A DNA stretch of 64,000 nucleotides from Heterohyrax brucei (GCA_028571685.1 CM053140.1:62874201-62938200), one strand, 5' to 3'. Positions 33,848-45,227 are shown, counted from the first letter of the stretch. Numbers and translations: made by a program. Notes: generated from the letters alone by a model not told the origin.

Positions 33848-34377
33848 TGTAGTTACCAGAAAAACCCAGTTGTGGACTCATGCTGCCTGTCACTACTAAG
33901 CCAATTATGCAGAGACAGGTATTGAATTTTTAAAATCGCTTTATTCAGATTGCCAGCAACCTGAGAAGATGATGAGTAAGCCCCCTAAAAACCATCTTAA
34001 CATCTCAGTTCAGTCTGAGAAGTTTTATAGAAGGGTTTAGGGAAGTGAAGAGGGGGGTAGGTGAGGAGATGTAGGCAAGCAGGTGTTCAGAGGAGGCGAG
34101 ATCGGTGAAGAAATACAGTTCCTTTGTTTTAAGACAAGCTGTCCTTCACATCTGTGGCTTGTTACTTTCTCTCAGGAACAGTGTTCTTATCTGAATGGTG
34201 TGCTGCAAATCTGCATTACTCTGTCCAGTTATGGGTCAAGAATAGCCTGGGAAAACAAACTTAAAGTCTTTGTAAGTACCAATCACAGGGGAGTGTCAGC
34301 ATTCCTAAAAGAGAAAGAGGCTTTAGCATTAAGAAAGTCACTAGCTGAGAATTTTTCTATAGCTATTAATCCTATCA
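33848..34377 (-). mobile_element. Third copy of the class I LTR, solitary
   Basis: About 530 bases matching LTR 1 and LTR 2 along the whole length, in the same orientation. No internal ERV sequence adjoins it, so it is a solo LTR or a stray end. No target duplication was recognised. Confidence 0.75.
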
Positions 34378-34514
34378 GTGTGATTGTGGTGGTACATGTG
34401 AAAGATGCTGATTGATGGAGAGGACTGGTTTAGGATCCATTTTGAATCTTATCTAAGAGTAAATGCAGGTCATGCTAAAGATAATAATTTTAGGTTATAA
34501 AATGTCAGCCAAGC

Positions 34515-34725
34515 ACTACTGTTGTTAGTTGTCATCAAGTAAGCTTTGATTTACAGTGACCTCATGTACAATAGAATCAATGCCATCAATTTTGCACCTT
34601 ATTTACAGTCACTGATATGCTCAAGTCCACTATCACAACCATTATGCATTTCGAGTGTCTTCCACTGTAGGGAGCTCATCTTCCAACACCATATCAGACA
34701 ATATTTTGTTGTGATCTGTAAGGTT
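34515..34725 (-). mobile_element. RTE/BovB 3' end, short and diverged
   Basis: 'tgttgttagttgtcatcaag' and 'gtacaatagaatcaatgcc' parallel the RTE 3' end at 30,178-30,240. Confidence 0.6.
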
Positions 34726-34729
34726 TTCT

Positions 34730-36241
34730 GTTTTTTTTTAAATACTGTATTTATTTTTATTTTATTGTACCTTATTTGAAGGTTTACAGAACAAACTATC
34801 TTCTTGTTAAACAGTTAGTACACATATTATTTTAAAATATTGTCTAACAACCCTACAACATATCAACACTCTTCATTCTCAACCTTGGGTTCCTGGTCCC
34901 CTCCTGCCTTTTTGTCCTTTCCCCTGGGCTTATGTACATCTTTGGTCTTGTTTTGTGTTATGAGTCTGCCTAATCTTTGGTTGATGAGTCAACTTCAGGA
35001 GTGACTTCACTGCTGAGCTAAAAGGCTATCCAGGGGCCGTATCCTCAGGGTTACTCTAGCCTCTGTCAGACCAGTAAATCTGTTTTGTTTTTTTTTTTTA
35101 ATTTTTTATTATGATTGAGTGAAAATGTACATTCCCATATAAATTTCCTTGCCCATCTATGTGTAGCTCCCACTGCTCTCCCTGCCCGGTGACAAGATAT
35201 TCTTCCTCTCTGTTCTGTACATGTCATATTCTCCTAACAATTTCCTATCCTCTCCTCTCCACCCTCCTGCCCACCTCCAGTAAGAGGTCAGCAGGATGAC
35301 ATCCTATAGATGCATAGAACCATAAAGTGCACACACGATATGGTCACTCTGTGTCACCGAGTCCAATCCATTCCTGTCCAAAGAGCTGACCTCCATTATG
35401 ACTTATGGACAGGGGCAGCATCAGGGTCAGGGGCCATGCTCCCAGGGAACCCCGAGGCCCCTGGACCATCAATTGCGGTTCTTTAGTGATCTCAGGGTGC
35501 ACCCCTTTTTATTCTTATGTTGCTAGTGAGACTCAATTTTGTTAGCCCCATCACAGCTATCGCTGCTGGTGACCAGGAACCATCTGGTTCTTCTGGTCAC
35601 AGGTCGATGTAGTCACCCACTCACACGGGTCTCTCTACCTTCTGGGTTCTCTTTCTCCCATGTCGTTTTGGTCCCTGCTGATCATCCATTCCTGCTGATT
35701 TGGGACTATTTGGTGTACCTCAGATGGCAGCTTGGCAGCTTTTAAGACCCCAGATACTACTCACCAATGTGGGGTGCAGGAGACTCACTTATCAAAACAC
35801 TAGTTTTGTCTTAATATTATTTTTGTCTTAACCTATTTCCCCTGAAAACATGCTCCCCAGCCCCCTGCCCCAGCTACTCTGTCCTTGCAACATTGGGTTA
35901 AGATGAAAGGAGTAATCATGTTATGCTGAAGTCCAGGTTAAAACTGATCTTCTTTCTAATGTGTGCTGTCACAGATTTCACCCAAAAATCTGGTCTTTTT
36001 TTTCAGTTAGAATTTTGTTGTGCATTTTTCTCCAGCTCCGTCCAGGACCCTCTATTGTGACCCCTGTCAGAACAGTTGGTGGTGGTAGCCAGGTACCATC
36101 TGGCTGTACTGGACTCAGTCTGGTGGAGGCTGTGGTAGTTGTGATCTATTAGTCCTTCAGACTAATCTTCCCCTCGTGTCTTTAGTTTCTTCATTCTCCC
36201 TTGCTCCTGAAGGGGTGAGGCCAGTGGATTATTTTAGATCA
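34730..36241 (-). mobile_element. Old L1 3' UTR, host for two younger L1 insertions
   Basis: The old-subfamily L1 3' UTR runs 34,730-35,082, resumes at 35,994-36,241 after a younger fragment, and continues at 43,301-43,364 after L1 copy B. The resumed part ('ggttttaagacccaggatac') matches 12,730-12,800 of the other old L1. Confidence 0.7.
35083..35986 (-). mobile_element. Truncated L1 3' UTR insertion
   Basis: About 0.9 kb of L1 3' UTR with an A-tail on the left, flanked by a short duplication 'aaatctg' (35,076-35,082 and 35,987-35,993). It is closer to the 31,347-31,814 fragment than to copy B. Confidence 0.75.
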
Positions 36242-36256
36242 CCATTCACAGGTTTT
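36242..36256. repeat. Left target-site duplication of L1 copy B
   Basis: 'ccattcacaggtttt' is repeated exactly at 43,286-43,300, the two sides of L1 copy B. Confidence 0.9.
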
Positions 36257-37266
36257 TTTTTTTTTTTATTTAACATAACTGAGTGAAAATGTACATTCAC
36301 ATGAAAATTTACATGCCCCCCTATATGCAGCTTCCACTGCTCTCCCAGTCTGGTGACTGCACACTATTCCTCTCTGCTCCATACATGTCTCATCCTCCCA
36401 ACAGTCTCCTTTCCCCTCCTCTCCGTCGACTCCCCTTCCTCCAGCCAGAGGTCAGCAAGATGATATCCTATAGATGTATAGAACCATAAAGTGCTTCCAA
36501 CATATGGTTACTCTGCATTGCCAAGTCCATTCCATTCCTGTCGAAAGAGTGGACCTTTGTTATAATTTATGGGAACGGGCAGCATCAGGGCCGGGGGCCA
36601 TGCTCTCAGAGGAACCCCAAAACCGCTGGACCATCAATTGAGGTCTTTTAGTGGAGATCTCATGATGCACCTCTTTTTATTCTTGTGTTGCCAGTGAGGC
36701 TCCTCTCTGTGAGCTCCGTCATGGCTATCACTGGTGGTGGCCGGGCACCATCCGGTTCTTCCGGTCCCAGGTCGATGTAGGCACCCACTCTTGTGGGTCT
36801 CTCTGTCTTCTCGGTTGTCTTTACCGCATGCCATTTTGGCCCTCGGTGAGCATCCGTTCCTGCTGAGTTGGGACCATTTGCTGTGTCCTCGGATGGCAGC
36901 TTGGCAGCTTTTAAGACCCCAGACGCCACTCACCAATGTGGGGTGCAGAGAGCTCTCTTAGCAAAACGCTAGTTGTGCCAATTGGCCTGGAATTCGCCTA
37001 AGAGCATGGTCCCCCGCCCCCCGCCCCCCGCCCCAGCTACTCTATCCTTGCAGTCTGGAGTTAAGATGGAAGGAGTACTCAAGTTACGCTGAAGTCCACT
37101 TAATGTTGTTCTTGTTCCTAATGTGTGCTGTCACCGCTTTCTCCCAACTAGATTTCTAGTAACTACCTAAACTAAACCCTCCCCCCCTTGCCCTCCCTCC
37201 CTCCCTCCCCTCCCTTGCAGCTGTCAAAGAGTCTTTTCTTCTATACACAAGTCTGTTTTTGAGATC

Positions 37267-40200
37267 TTATCGTAGAGGTCTCATACAGTATTTGTCCTTT
37301 TGTCGCTGACTACACTCACTCAACATAATGTCTTCCAGTTGAAACCAGGTTAGGAGATGTTTCCTGGAATCATCGTTATTCTTTATCATTGCGTAGTGCT
37401 CCATTGAGTATATGTACCACAGTTTACCTATCCATTCTTCTATTGTTGGGCATCTGGGTTGATTCCACCTTTTTGCTATTGTGGACTGTGCCGCGATAAA
37501 CATTCTGGTGCATGTGTCCGTTGGTGTGAAAGGCCTTGAATCTGTAGGATATATTCCAAGTAGTGGAATTACTGGGTCAAATGGTATATCAATATCCATT
37601 TTTTTAAGAACGCGCCAGATTGCCTTCCAAAGAGGCTGGACCATTTTGCAACCCCACCAACAGTGTAGGAGGGTTCCACTTTCTCCAAAGCCTCTCCAGC
37701 ATTTGTTGTTTTGTGTTTTCTGGATCATGGCCAATCTTGTTGGAGTGAGATGGTATCTCATTGTTGTCTTGATTTGAATTTCTTTAATAGCTAAAGATCG
37801 TGAACATGTCTGCATGTGTTTTTTGGCTGCCTGGATCTCCTCTTTAGTGAAGTATCTGTCCATCTCCTTTGCCCATCGCTTAATTGGATGGTTTATCTTT
37901 TTCTTATTGATATTTTGTAGTATCTTATAGATTATGGAGATCAGGCGTTGATCTGACATACAGTTGCCAAATATTTTTTCCCACTCTGTGGGTGTTCTTT
38001 TAATTCTATTAATAAAGTCTATCCAAAGACTATCCAAGTCTATCCAGTCTATCCAAAAGTGTTTGATTCTTAATAGTTCCCATTTATCTACTTTCTCTTC
38101 TGTTGATTGAGGTTTCTTTGACAGATTTTGGAGTCTGTCCTCATTGTGTATTAAAACTTCCATTGTTGTTCCTACCTTTTCTTCGATGAGCTTTATCATT
38201 TTAGGTTTGATATTTAGGTCTTTTATCCAGTTGGAGTTGGTTTTTGTATAAGGTGTAAGATATGGATCTTGATTCAGTTTATTGCAGATGGATAACCAAT
38301 TTTGCCAGCACCATTTGTTGAAGATGCTGTTTTTACCCCAGTTTAATGTCTTAGGGCCTTTGTTGAATATCAACTGTTCATAGGCAGATGGTGTCATCTC
38401 TGGGGTCTCAATTCTGTTCCATTGATCAGTCTGTCTGTTCTTGTACCAGTACCAGGCTGTTTTGACCACTGTAGCAGTGTAGTATGCTTTGGGTAAAATA
38501 GACATTTTCACAATGTTAAGTCTTCCTATCCATGAGCAGGGTAGGTTTTTCCATTTATCTAAGTCTCTCTTAGTTTCTTGTAGTAAGGGCTTGTAGTTCT
38601 CTTTGTAGAGGTCTGTTGCTTCTCTGGTTAGATTAATTCCTAGGTACTTTATCTTCTTGAGGGCTATCACAAATGGTATAGATTTGATAATTTCCTCCTT
38701 AACAGTCTCGTTGTTGGTATAAAGGAATCCTACTGATTTACTTATGTTTATCTTGTATCCTGAGACTTTGCTGAACTCTTCTATCAGTTTGAGTAACTTA
38801 CTTATAGATTCCTTGGGGTTCTCTGCATATACAATCATATCATCTGCAAACAGGGAGATTTTAACTTCCTCTTTGCCGATGCAGATGCCCTTTATTTGTT
38901 CGTCTTGTCTAATTGCTCTGGCTAGAACTTCTAGCACAATGCTGAATAGGAGAGGTGACAGTGGGCATCCTTGTCTAGTTCCTGATCTCAGGGGAAAGTC
39001 TTTCAGTCTCTCTCCATTCAGGATGATGTGGGCAATTGGCTTTGTATAAATGGCCCTTATTGTGTTGAGGAATTTGCCGTCTATGCCCATTTTGCTAAGA
39101 GTTTTTAGCATGAATGGGTGTTGGACTTTATCAAATGCCTTTTCGGCATCAATGGACAAAATCAGGTGATCTTTGTCTTTTGTGTTATTTATGTGGTTAA
39201 TCACATTAATTGTTTTCCTGATGTTGAACCAGCCTTGCATCCCTAGTATGAATCCCACTTGGTCATGATGGATTATTTGCTTGATATGTTGTTGTATTCT
39301 GTTGGCAAGAATTTTGTTGAAGATTTTTGCATCTAAGTTCATGAGTGATATCGGTCTGTAGTTTTCTGTCTTTGTTGGATCTTTCCCAGGCTTAGGTATC
39401 AGGGTTATGCTGGCTTCATAGAATGAGTTTGGGAGTACTTCATCCCTTTCTATACTGTGAAATAGTTTCAATAGTATTGGGGATAACTCTTCTCCAAATG
39501 CTTGGTAGAATTCTGCCATGAAGCCATTTGGGCCCGGACTTTTTTGGGTTGGCAGTGTTTTGATGACCTTTTCAATCTCTTCCTTTGTGATGGGTTTATT
39601 AAGTTGTTCTGCTTCACGTTGTGATAATTTGGGTAGGTGGTATGAGTCAAGGAATTTGTCCTTTTCCCCTAGGTTTTCAAATTTGTTAGAGTACAGTCTT
39701 TCATAGTATTCTGTTATGATGTTTTTGATTTCTGTTGCATCTGTGGTGACAACTCCCTTCTCATTTCTAATTTGGGTTATTTGTTTCCTTTCCTGCTTTT
39801 CTTTAGTAAGTTTAGCCAGTGGTTTATCAATTTTGTTGATCTTTTCAAAAAACCAGCTTTTGGTCTTTTCAATTTTTTCAATTGTTTTTCTGTTCTCTAA
39901 TTCATTTAGCTCTGCTCTAATCTTTATGATCTCCTTTTTTCCAGTGTCCGAGGGGTTCCTCTGTTGTTCTCTTTCTACTTGTTCAAGCTGTAGAGTTAGT
40001 TCCTTGATTTGGTTTCTTTCTTCCTTCCCGATGTGTGCATTTATGGAGATAAACAGACCTCTGAGCACTGCTTTGGCTGTATCCCATAGGTTCTGGTAGG
40101 AAGTGTTTTCGTTCTCATCGGAATCCATGAATTTCTTTAATTGATCCCTGATTTCCTCTATAACCCATGTTTTTTTGAGCAAGATGTTGTTCAGTTTCCA

Positions 40201-40910
40201 AGAGTTCCACTTTCTATCTCTGTTTTTTTCTGCTATTGATTTCAACTTTGATGGCTTTATGATCTGAGAAGATGCTTTGCAATAATTCAATGGTATGGAT
40301 TTTGTTGAGCATTGCATTATGGCCTATCACGTGGTCAATTCTGGAGAATGTTCCATGTGCCAGTGTAGTTGTCTGCTGATGGGTAGAAAGTTCTGTATAT
40401 ATCAATGAGGTCTTCTGTATCTTTACTGAGCTTTTTTCTAGATGATCTGTCTAGTAATGAGAGTGGAGTGTTAAAGTCTCCCACTATTATTGTGGAGTCA
40501 TCTAACTCTCTTTTGAGCATAGTCAGTGTTTCTTCGACATATTTAGGTGCTCTGACATTAGGTGCATAAATGTTTAATATAGTTAAGTCTTGCTTGTGTA
40601 CTGAACCTTTCAGCAGTAAATAGTGTCCATCTTTGTCCACGATGGTGGATTTGACATTAAAGTTGATTTTGTCTGAGATTAGAATTGCCACCCCTGCTCT
40701 TCTTTGTTCATTGTTAGCTTGATATATATTCTTCCAACCTTTAATTTTCAGTTTGTTCCTGTCTTTAGGTCTCAAGTGAGTTTCTTGTAGACAACATATG
40801 GATGGGTCGTGTCTTTTGATCCAAGATGACACTCGGTGTCTCTTTACTGGAGCATTCAGTCCATTCACATTCAATGTAATTATTGATAGGTATGTGTTCA
40901 CTGCTGCCAT
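37267..40910 (-). pseudogene. L1 copy B ORF2, frameshifted near the endonuclease
   Basis: The start at 40,910 (M-A-A-V-N-T-Y-L-S) opens the APE endonuclease with C-C-L-Q-E-T-H-L and V-G-D-F-N-T-P. Relative to copy A there is an in-frame loss of 27 bases near 40,405, a loss of about 11 bases near 40,360 and one extra T in a run at 40,223-40,229, so the frame breaks twice. From 40,317 a single frame of 1,016 codons runs to 37,267, including a complete reverse transcriptase with an intact F-A-D-D box and the cysteine-rich end ([18 protein letters not shown]). Usual L1 ORF2 length is about 1,270-1,300 residues. Confidence 0.92.
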
Positions 40911-41164
40911 TGTGATATGTTTATTTTTATGTTGATGTTTTCTCTGTTGTTCTTATTAGTCTGTTCTGAGACACTCTTTTTTGTGAGTTGATTTTTCACC
41001 TTTTTCAGAGCTGGTTTTATAGTTGTTGAGACTCGTGTGTTAGATTTCTTGAAATGGTATGATACATCTTTGTTGTGTTTTACAGCTGCCCCTATGAACC
41101 CCCTTAATAAACTATTTATAAACCCAATTTTGATTACTACCAGTCTGGTCATCTTCCTCTCCAT
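40898..41164 (-). other. Small open frame in the L1 copy B inter-ORF spacer
   Basis: An 88-codon frame starts M-E-R-K-M-T-R-L-V-V, is lysine-rich and ends S-Q-W-Q-Q, with its stop inside the first codons of ORF2. Copy A has an 82-codon version differing by an 18-base in-frame indel. By eye I count about 11 replacement and 6 silent differences, which is near neutral. No domain is recognised. Confidence 0.4.
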
Positions 41165-41326
41165 CTGGAAGGACTATAACGACTGTAGTACATCCCTCTT
41201 TTATTATGATGACACCATAGTTTTCATGATGATCACTGGATTGCTTCTTTCCAAATCAAAGCTGTGATTTACTTTGGAGCCTTCCCTAAATGAGTATTGA
41301 GTAGTGTGTCATTCTAAAATATAAAG

Positions 41327-42286
41327 TTAGTGGTTTCGTTCTTCTAAGCCAAAGCCAAGAACTTCTTTCAGTATTTCTTGTAGTTTGGGTTTGGTTTTTA
41401 CAAAGTCTCTGAGTTTCTGTTTATCTGGAAATGTCTTAATTTCATTTTCATGTTTGAAAGACAGTTTTGCAGGATATATAATTCTTGGTTGGAAGTTCTT
41501 CTCCTTCAAGACTTTGAATGTGTCGTGCCACTGTCTCCGTGCCAGCATGGTTTCTGCTGAGAAATCTGACGAGAGCCTACAGGGTTTCCCTCTGAATGTT
41601 AGCTTTGCCTTGAGTCTTGCTGCCTTTAAGAGTTGCTGCTTATGTTTCATTTTGTTAAGCTTGATTATAATATGCCTTGGAGTCTTTCTTTTGAGATCTA
41701 TATTGGGTGGCGTACGATATGCATCTGAGATGTCTATATTCTCTTCCTTCATGATTTCTGGGAAGTTTTCTTTCAGCAGCTCAGCAACAATATTCTCTGT
41801 GTTCTCAGATGTCTCACCCTGTTCAGGGACTCCAATTAATCGAAGGTTGTTCCTCTTAATAGAGTCCCACATGCTTCTTAATGTTTCTTCATTTTTCTTG
41901 TTTCTTTTTTCTGATTTCTGCTCATAGACACTGGCATCAGTAGCTCTGTCTTCCAAGTCAGAAATTCTTTTTTCCATTTGTTCCATTCTGTTTTCTTGGG
42001 TTTGCATGGAAGCTTCTATGTCTTTGATTTTCTTCTTGATCTGTTGGATTTCAGAGTACTGGTGTTCCATCAGATTGAACAACTTGCTTAATTTTTCATT
42101 TTGTTCTGCTGCATTTTGTATAAGGTCTAGAAGGGCCCTGTATATAATCAATTTGTATTCACTTTCTGATGCTTTCATAAAAGTTTCTTCATCTGGAAAA
42201 CTCCTTGGTTGCTTTGTTTGGGAGCCTTCTGAAGCCATGAGTGATTGCTTGTATGACACAATTCTCTGTTGCTTTTTGGGTCCCAT
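41327..42286 (-). CDS. L1 copy B ORF1 protein, intact (319 residues)
   Basis: ORF1p is the RNA-binding trimeric chaperone of L1 ribonucleoprotein. This frame is complete from M-G-P-K-K-Q-Q to G-L-E-E-R-N-H. Order: a short N-terminal region (1-45), a coiled coil (about 55-120, heptads such as M-E-Q-M-E-K-R-I-S-D-L-E), an RRM-like domain (about 140-235, with N-N-L-R-L-I-G-V-P-E and T-P-R-H-I-I-I-K), and a C-terminal domain with K-E-K-N-F-Q-P-R-I-I-Y-P-A-K-L-S-F. Length is close to the usual 310-370. Copy A shares the same start and end, which supports this start. Confidence 0.93.
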   Translation of the reverse strand: MGPKKQQRIVSYKQSLMASEGSQTKQPRSFPDEETFMKASESEYKLIIYRALLDLIQNAAEQNEKLSKLFNLMEHQYSEIQQIKKKIKDIEASMQTQENRMEQMEKRISDLEDRATDASVYEQKSEKRNKKNEETLRSMWDSIKRNNLRLIGVPEQGETSENTENIVAELLKENFPEIMKEENIDISDAYRTPPNIDLKRKTPRHIIIKLNKMKHKQQLLKAARLKAKLTFRGKPCRLSSDFSAETMLARRQWHDTFKVLKEKNFQPRIIYPAKLSFKHENEIKTFPDKQKLRDFVKTKPKLQEILKEVLGFGLEERNH

Positions 42287-43285
42287 GTGAGTATATAGAG
42301 GCTGGAAGAGGTACTGTGAGGATGGATTGCAAATGTTTCTCTAGGCTGTCTTCAAATGTAAAGCAAAAGGTATCTGACCAGTTCACAAGTCAGTTAGGTT
42401 TTCAGGTGTAGAGGTCCCTCTTCCCATCTGACAAAGTAAGCGCCATTGTATCCAACCCCAGATGATAACAAACTAGTTTAGAATACAGCACTGCTAGTGC
42501 CCTGGTGGCCTCTGCTGACAGGGCTAGCCTTATCCAACACTGCGTCGAGTACTGGTTTTGTGATAGAAAAGCGCTCTCTTGTGGGCAGGGTCTGGCTCCC
42601 AAGCTAAGAATTAGGTCCAGCTGTGGCCACCGTATCCAAGATGGCGTCCTCCACACAGGCAGCAGACAGGGGGGCTAAAGGTGCCCAGAGGCAGCGATTC
42701 CTCTGCTTCTGTTGCAGGGCCCCCAATGTAGGCAGCACTATGCAAAATCACTACTTTTCTGACGGAGAAGCGCTGTCCTGTTTGCAGGCACTGGCTCCCA
42801 GGCCAAGAACTAGGTCCCGCTAAAATCTCGGTACCAACATGGCGTCCCGCACCCTGACCACGGAGTTCCGCACAAACCCCACTGAGGCAGCTACAAAACG
42901 AAAGGCTCAAAGTGTCTAGATTAACACAGTCCCAAGCCTGGCTCTCAGAACATGGGAATTTCGCCTGCCTATCCCCCCAGCAGCGTGTCTGAGTCTAGCC
43001 GCCGGGCAAGGCCCAGCTCCGCCCGCCAGCCCAGACCAAGGAATAAAAAGTCAAAATGGTGCGTTTACCTTCCGTCCGTGAGAGCCGGGGCTAGCCAGGA
43101 GCGGGAGTCAGCGAAAGAGAGAAGATTTTTCGCTGAATGGTATAAAGTCCCAATTAACAGCTCTGTGCCGTGTCCTGAGGCTGATTAGGTGATCAGAAGG
43201 CTCTGTTTGATTGTCAATTCAGGTCTTGGTTTCCAGAGGGATAGAAAGAGACGTGGGCTTAGTCCACCATCTTGACTCCGCCCCC
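42287..43285 (-). promoter_or_regulatory. L1 copy B 5' UTR with two monomer-like units
   Basis: CpG-richer than its surroundings. Two similar units are marked by 'ctggctccca' at 42,592 and 42,791 (199 apart). Each carries a YY1-like CCAAGATGGCG or CCAACATGGCG (42,636-42,646 and 42,834-42,844) on the plus strand, antisense to the L1. A further AAGATGG lies at the very 5' end on the minus strand. This should be the L1 internal promoter; antisense activity is possible. Confidence 0.7.
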
Positions 43286-43364
43286 CCATTCACAGGTTTT
43301 AAGACCCAGGATACTACTCACCAAAGTGGATTGCAGAACATTTTCTTTGTAAATTCTGTTATGC

Positions 43365-43735
43365 CACTGTGTCAGTCCATTGCATTGAGGGTTGTTCTCT
43401 TTTTCACTGACCTTCTACTTACCAAGCATGATGTCCTTCTCCATGGGATGGTCCCTTCTGATAACATGTCAAAGTATGTAAGATGTAGTTTTGCCATTGT
43501 TACTGTTCAGTGAGCATTCTGGTTGTACATTTTGCAAGACCAATTGATTTGTTCTTTTGGCAGTCTATGTTATATTCAATGTTCTTTGCCAATACCACAA
43601 TTTAGAGGCAGTAACTCTTCTTCACTCTTGCTTATTCATTATTCAGCTTTTGCATGCAAATGAGACAATTGAAAACACTATGGCTTGGGTCAGGCACACC
43701 TTAGTCTTCAAGGTGACACCTTCAAGGTTGAATAG
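43365..43735 (-). mobile_element. RTE/BovB LINE fragment
   Basis: Parallels 5,770-6,110 and 30,310-30,650 ('tgaccttctacttaccaagc', 'ggcttgggtcaggcacacct'). Degraded, with no frame. Confidence 0.75.
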
Positions 43736-43784
43736 TCACAGGCTTTCTCACCAGCCAGGCTCTGAGTGTTGTTTGACAATATAC

Positions 43785-43955
43785 ACAAATCAAAAAAACT
43801 ATTGTGTGGAGTTGATTCTGACTCATAGCAACCCTATAGAACAAAATAGAACTGCCCTGTAGCATTTCCAAGGCTACAAGTCTTTAAGGAAGCCACCTGC
43901 TACATCTTTCTCATGGGTAGCTGCTGGTAAGTTCCAGCTGCCAGCCTACAGAAAC
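43785..43955 (-). mobile_element. AfroSINE, long subfamily
   Basis: Minus strand: 'ctcatagcaaccctatagaa', then the extra 'tctttaaggaagcc' module also seen at 51,340. Confidence 0.75.
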
Positions 43956-43997
43956 ATGGCTCCCCTTTGGCAATATGAAAAAAATGAAAAACAAAGA

Positions 43998-44157
43998 AAC
44001 AAAACTCTTTGTCATGGAGTTGATCTGGACACATGGCAACCCTATAGGATAAAGTAGAACTTGCCCCATAAGGTTTCCAAGGAGCAGCTCTGGTGGATTT
44101 GAACTGCTGACTTCGTTTAGCCAAGTTCTTAACCACTGTGCAGCCAAGGTCCCTTTT
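43998..44157 (-). mobile_element. AfroSINE
   Basis: Minus strand: 'catggcaaccctataggata', 'tggatttgaactgctgac', and a head 'accactgtgcagccaaggtc'. Confidence 0.85.
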
Positions 44158-45227
44158 TTGCAATACAGCCACCTCAAATACTTAGTAGACTTCCAGCCTC
44201 TTTGCTGTCTGTAAACTTGCTTCTATATATAAACAGCTACAGCCAAAAATCTCTAGATAAAATTTTTAAGTCTGATAATTGTTGGTTTTTCACTGCTGAC
44301 CTCATCTCTTAACTTAATGGTCACTACCTTGAAGATCCTGGAAACAATAGGTCAGCTCCCTCCTAAGGGGGTACAAAACTGAAAAGCGCTTATGAAAGTG
44401 TTGGGGCCAGTTCCGTCTCCCTCCGTGGTGCAGCAAGTTCTTTTAAGTGGCCTCTTGTCTTGGAAAAACAACTTGGAAGACTTTTTCCCTTAACACCCTC
44501 CACTGTGCCCCAGGGGTGCTTACCTTTGCCCCAGTTCTTTGGAGCAGCAACTTGGGGAATTGCTTTCTACCCTAAGGTTTGTCACTTCTGCTCACAGGAG
44601 GAGGCACTCTCTGCTGGCCAAAAATGTGTCCTGGGTTGACTGGCACCTCAGGAGTAACTGAGGATTGGCTGTACTTTGGTCTTGTGGGAGCACTCCACCT
44701 AACTGATGAGGGTCCTGATATACAAATGGCTGGTTGACAGTCGCTGGGATGGGGTACGTCCTTCAGCACACGGAGGTCCCTTTCAGGCCTAGTTTAAAAC
44801 AAAAAACAGAAAACTGCAACTCAGAGGCACCAGCTAAGAGCTGGGCCGGACTGGTTAACTTAAAAAGCTTCAGCTGAGGGACCTGCTGGCTAAGACCCAT
44901 GCTGACAGAGAAAAGCAGTCACCAGGAAGCTGAGCCATGTTGATGCTGCTACCACCGGCTACCAACCCTTGAGGTTCAAAGATTATCTCAGGGTGATAGT
45001 TTGGGTAGGTCATTTCAACCTCTGGCTTCCACGAGAACCAAAAACTCTGTTTGCTAAATGTCACCAACTCAGAGAGGCTACCTCTGACCCAGTCTGAAGT
45101 GGTCACCAGATTACTTTCTATGGCACTAACCTTTCTTGAGGTTCTGCCTGCATTTCATTTATTTTCTTTAGGCTATTTCTCGCACTCCCCACCCTCGTTA
45201 GAACTAAAGCTGTAACTGAGTTTGTCT
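44158..45227. other. Unassigned sequence
   Basis: About 1.1 kb without a recognised gene or repeat. The frames present have no known motif. It could be old LTR-type sequence but I see no ends. Confidence 0.35.

Larger units (their letters stand above)
36257..43285 (-). mobile_element. L1 copy B, full length, young
   Basis: About 7.0 kb on the minus strand between perfect 15-base target duplications. Order on the coding strand: 5' UTR (42,287-43,285), intact ORF1 (41,327-42,286), a spacer of about 416 bases, ORF2 (40,910-37,267) with a damaged start region, then the 3' UTR and A-tail. The 5' end has an AAGATGG motif like that of other mammalian L1s. It is inserted in an old L1 3' UTR. The perfect duplication and long frames point to recent insertion, but ORF2 damage means it cannot be autonomous. 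Confidence 0.95.

Noticed and set aside
37010-37035. C-rich (CCCCCCG)n run as a regulatory G-quadruplex element
   Set aside because: It could form such a structure on the minus strand, but it lies in the L1 3' UTR and copy A has only a shorter version. I see no evidence of function.
41385-41927. 180-codon plus-strand frame antisense to L1 ORF1, and a 127-codon one at 39,716-40,099
   Set aside because: They mirror real L1 coding sequence on the other strand. Broken versions appear at the same place in copy A, and composition is shadow-like.
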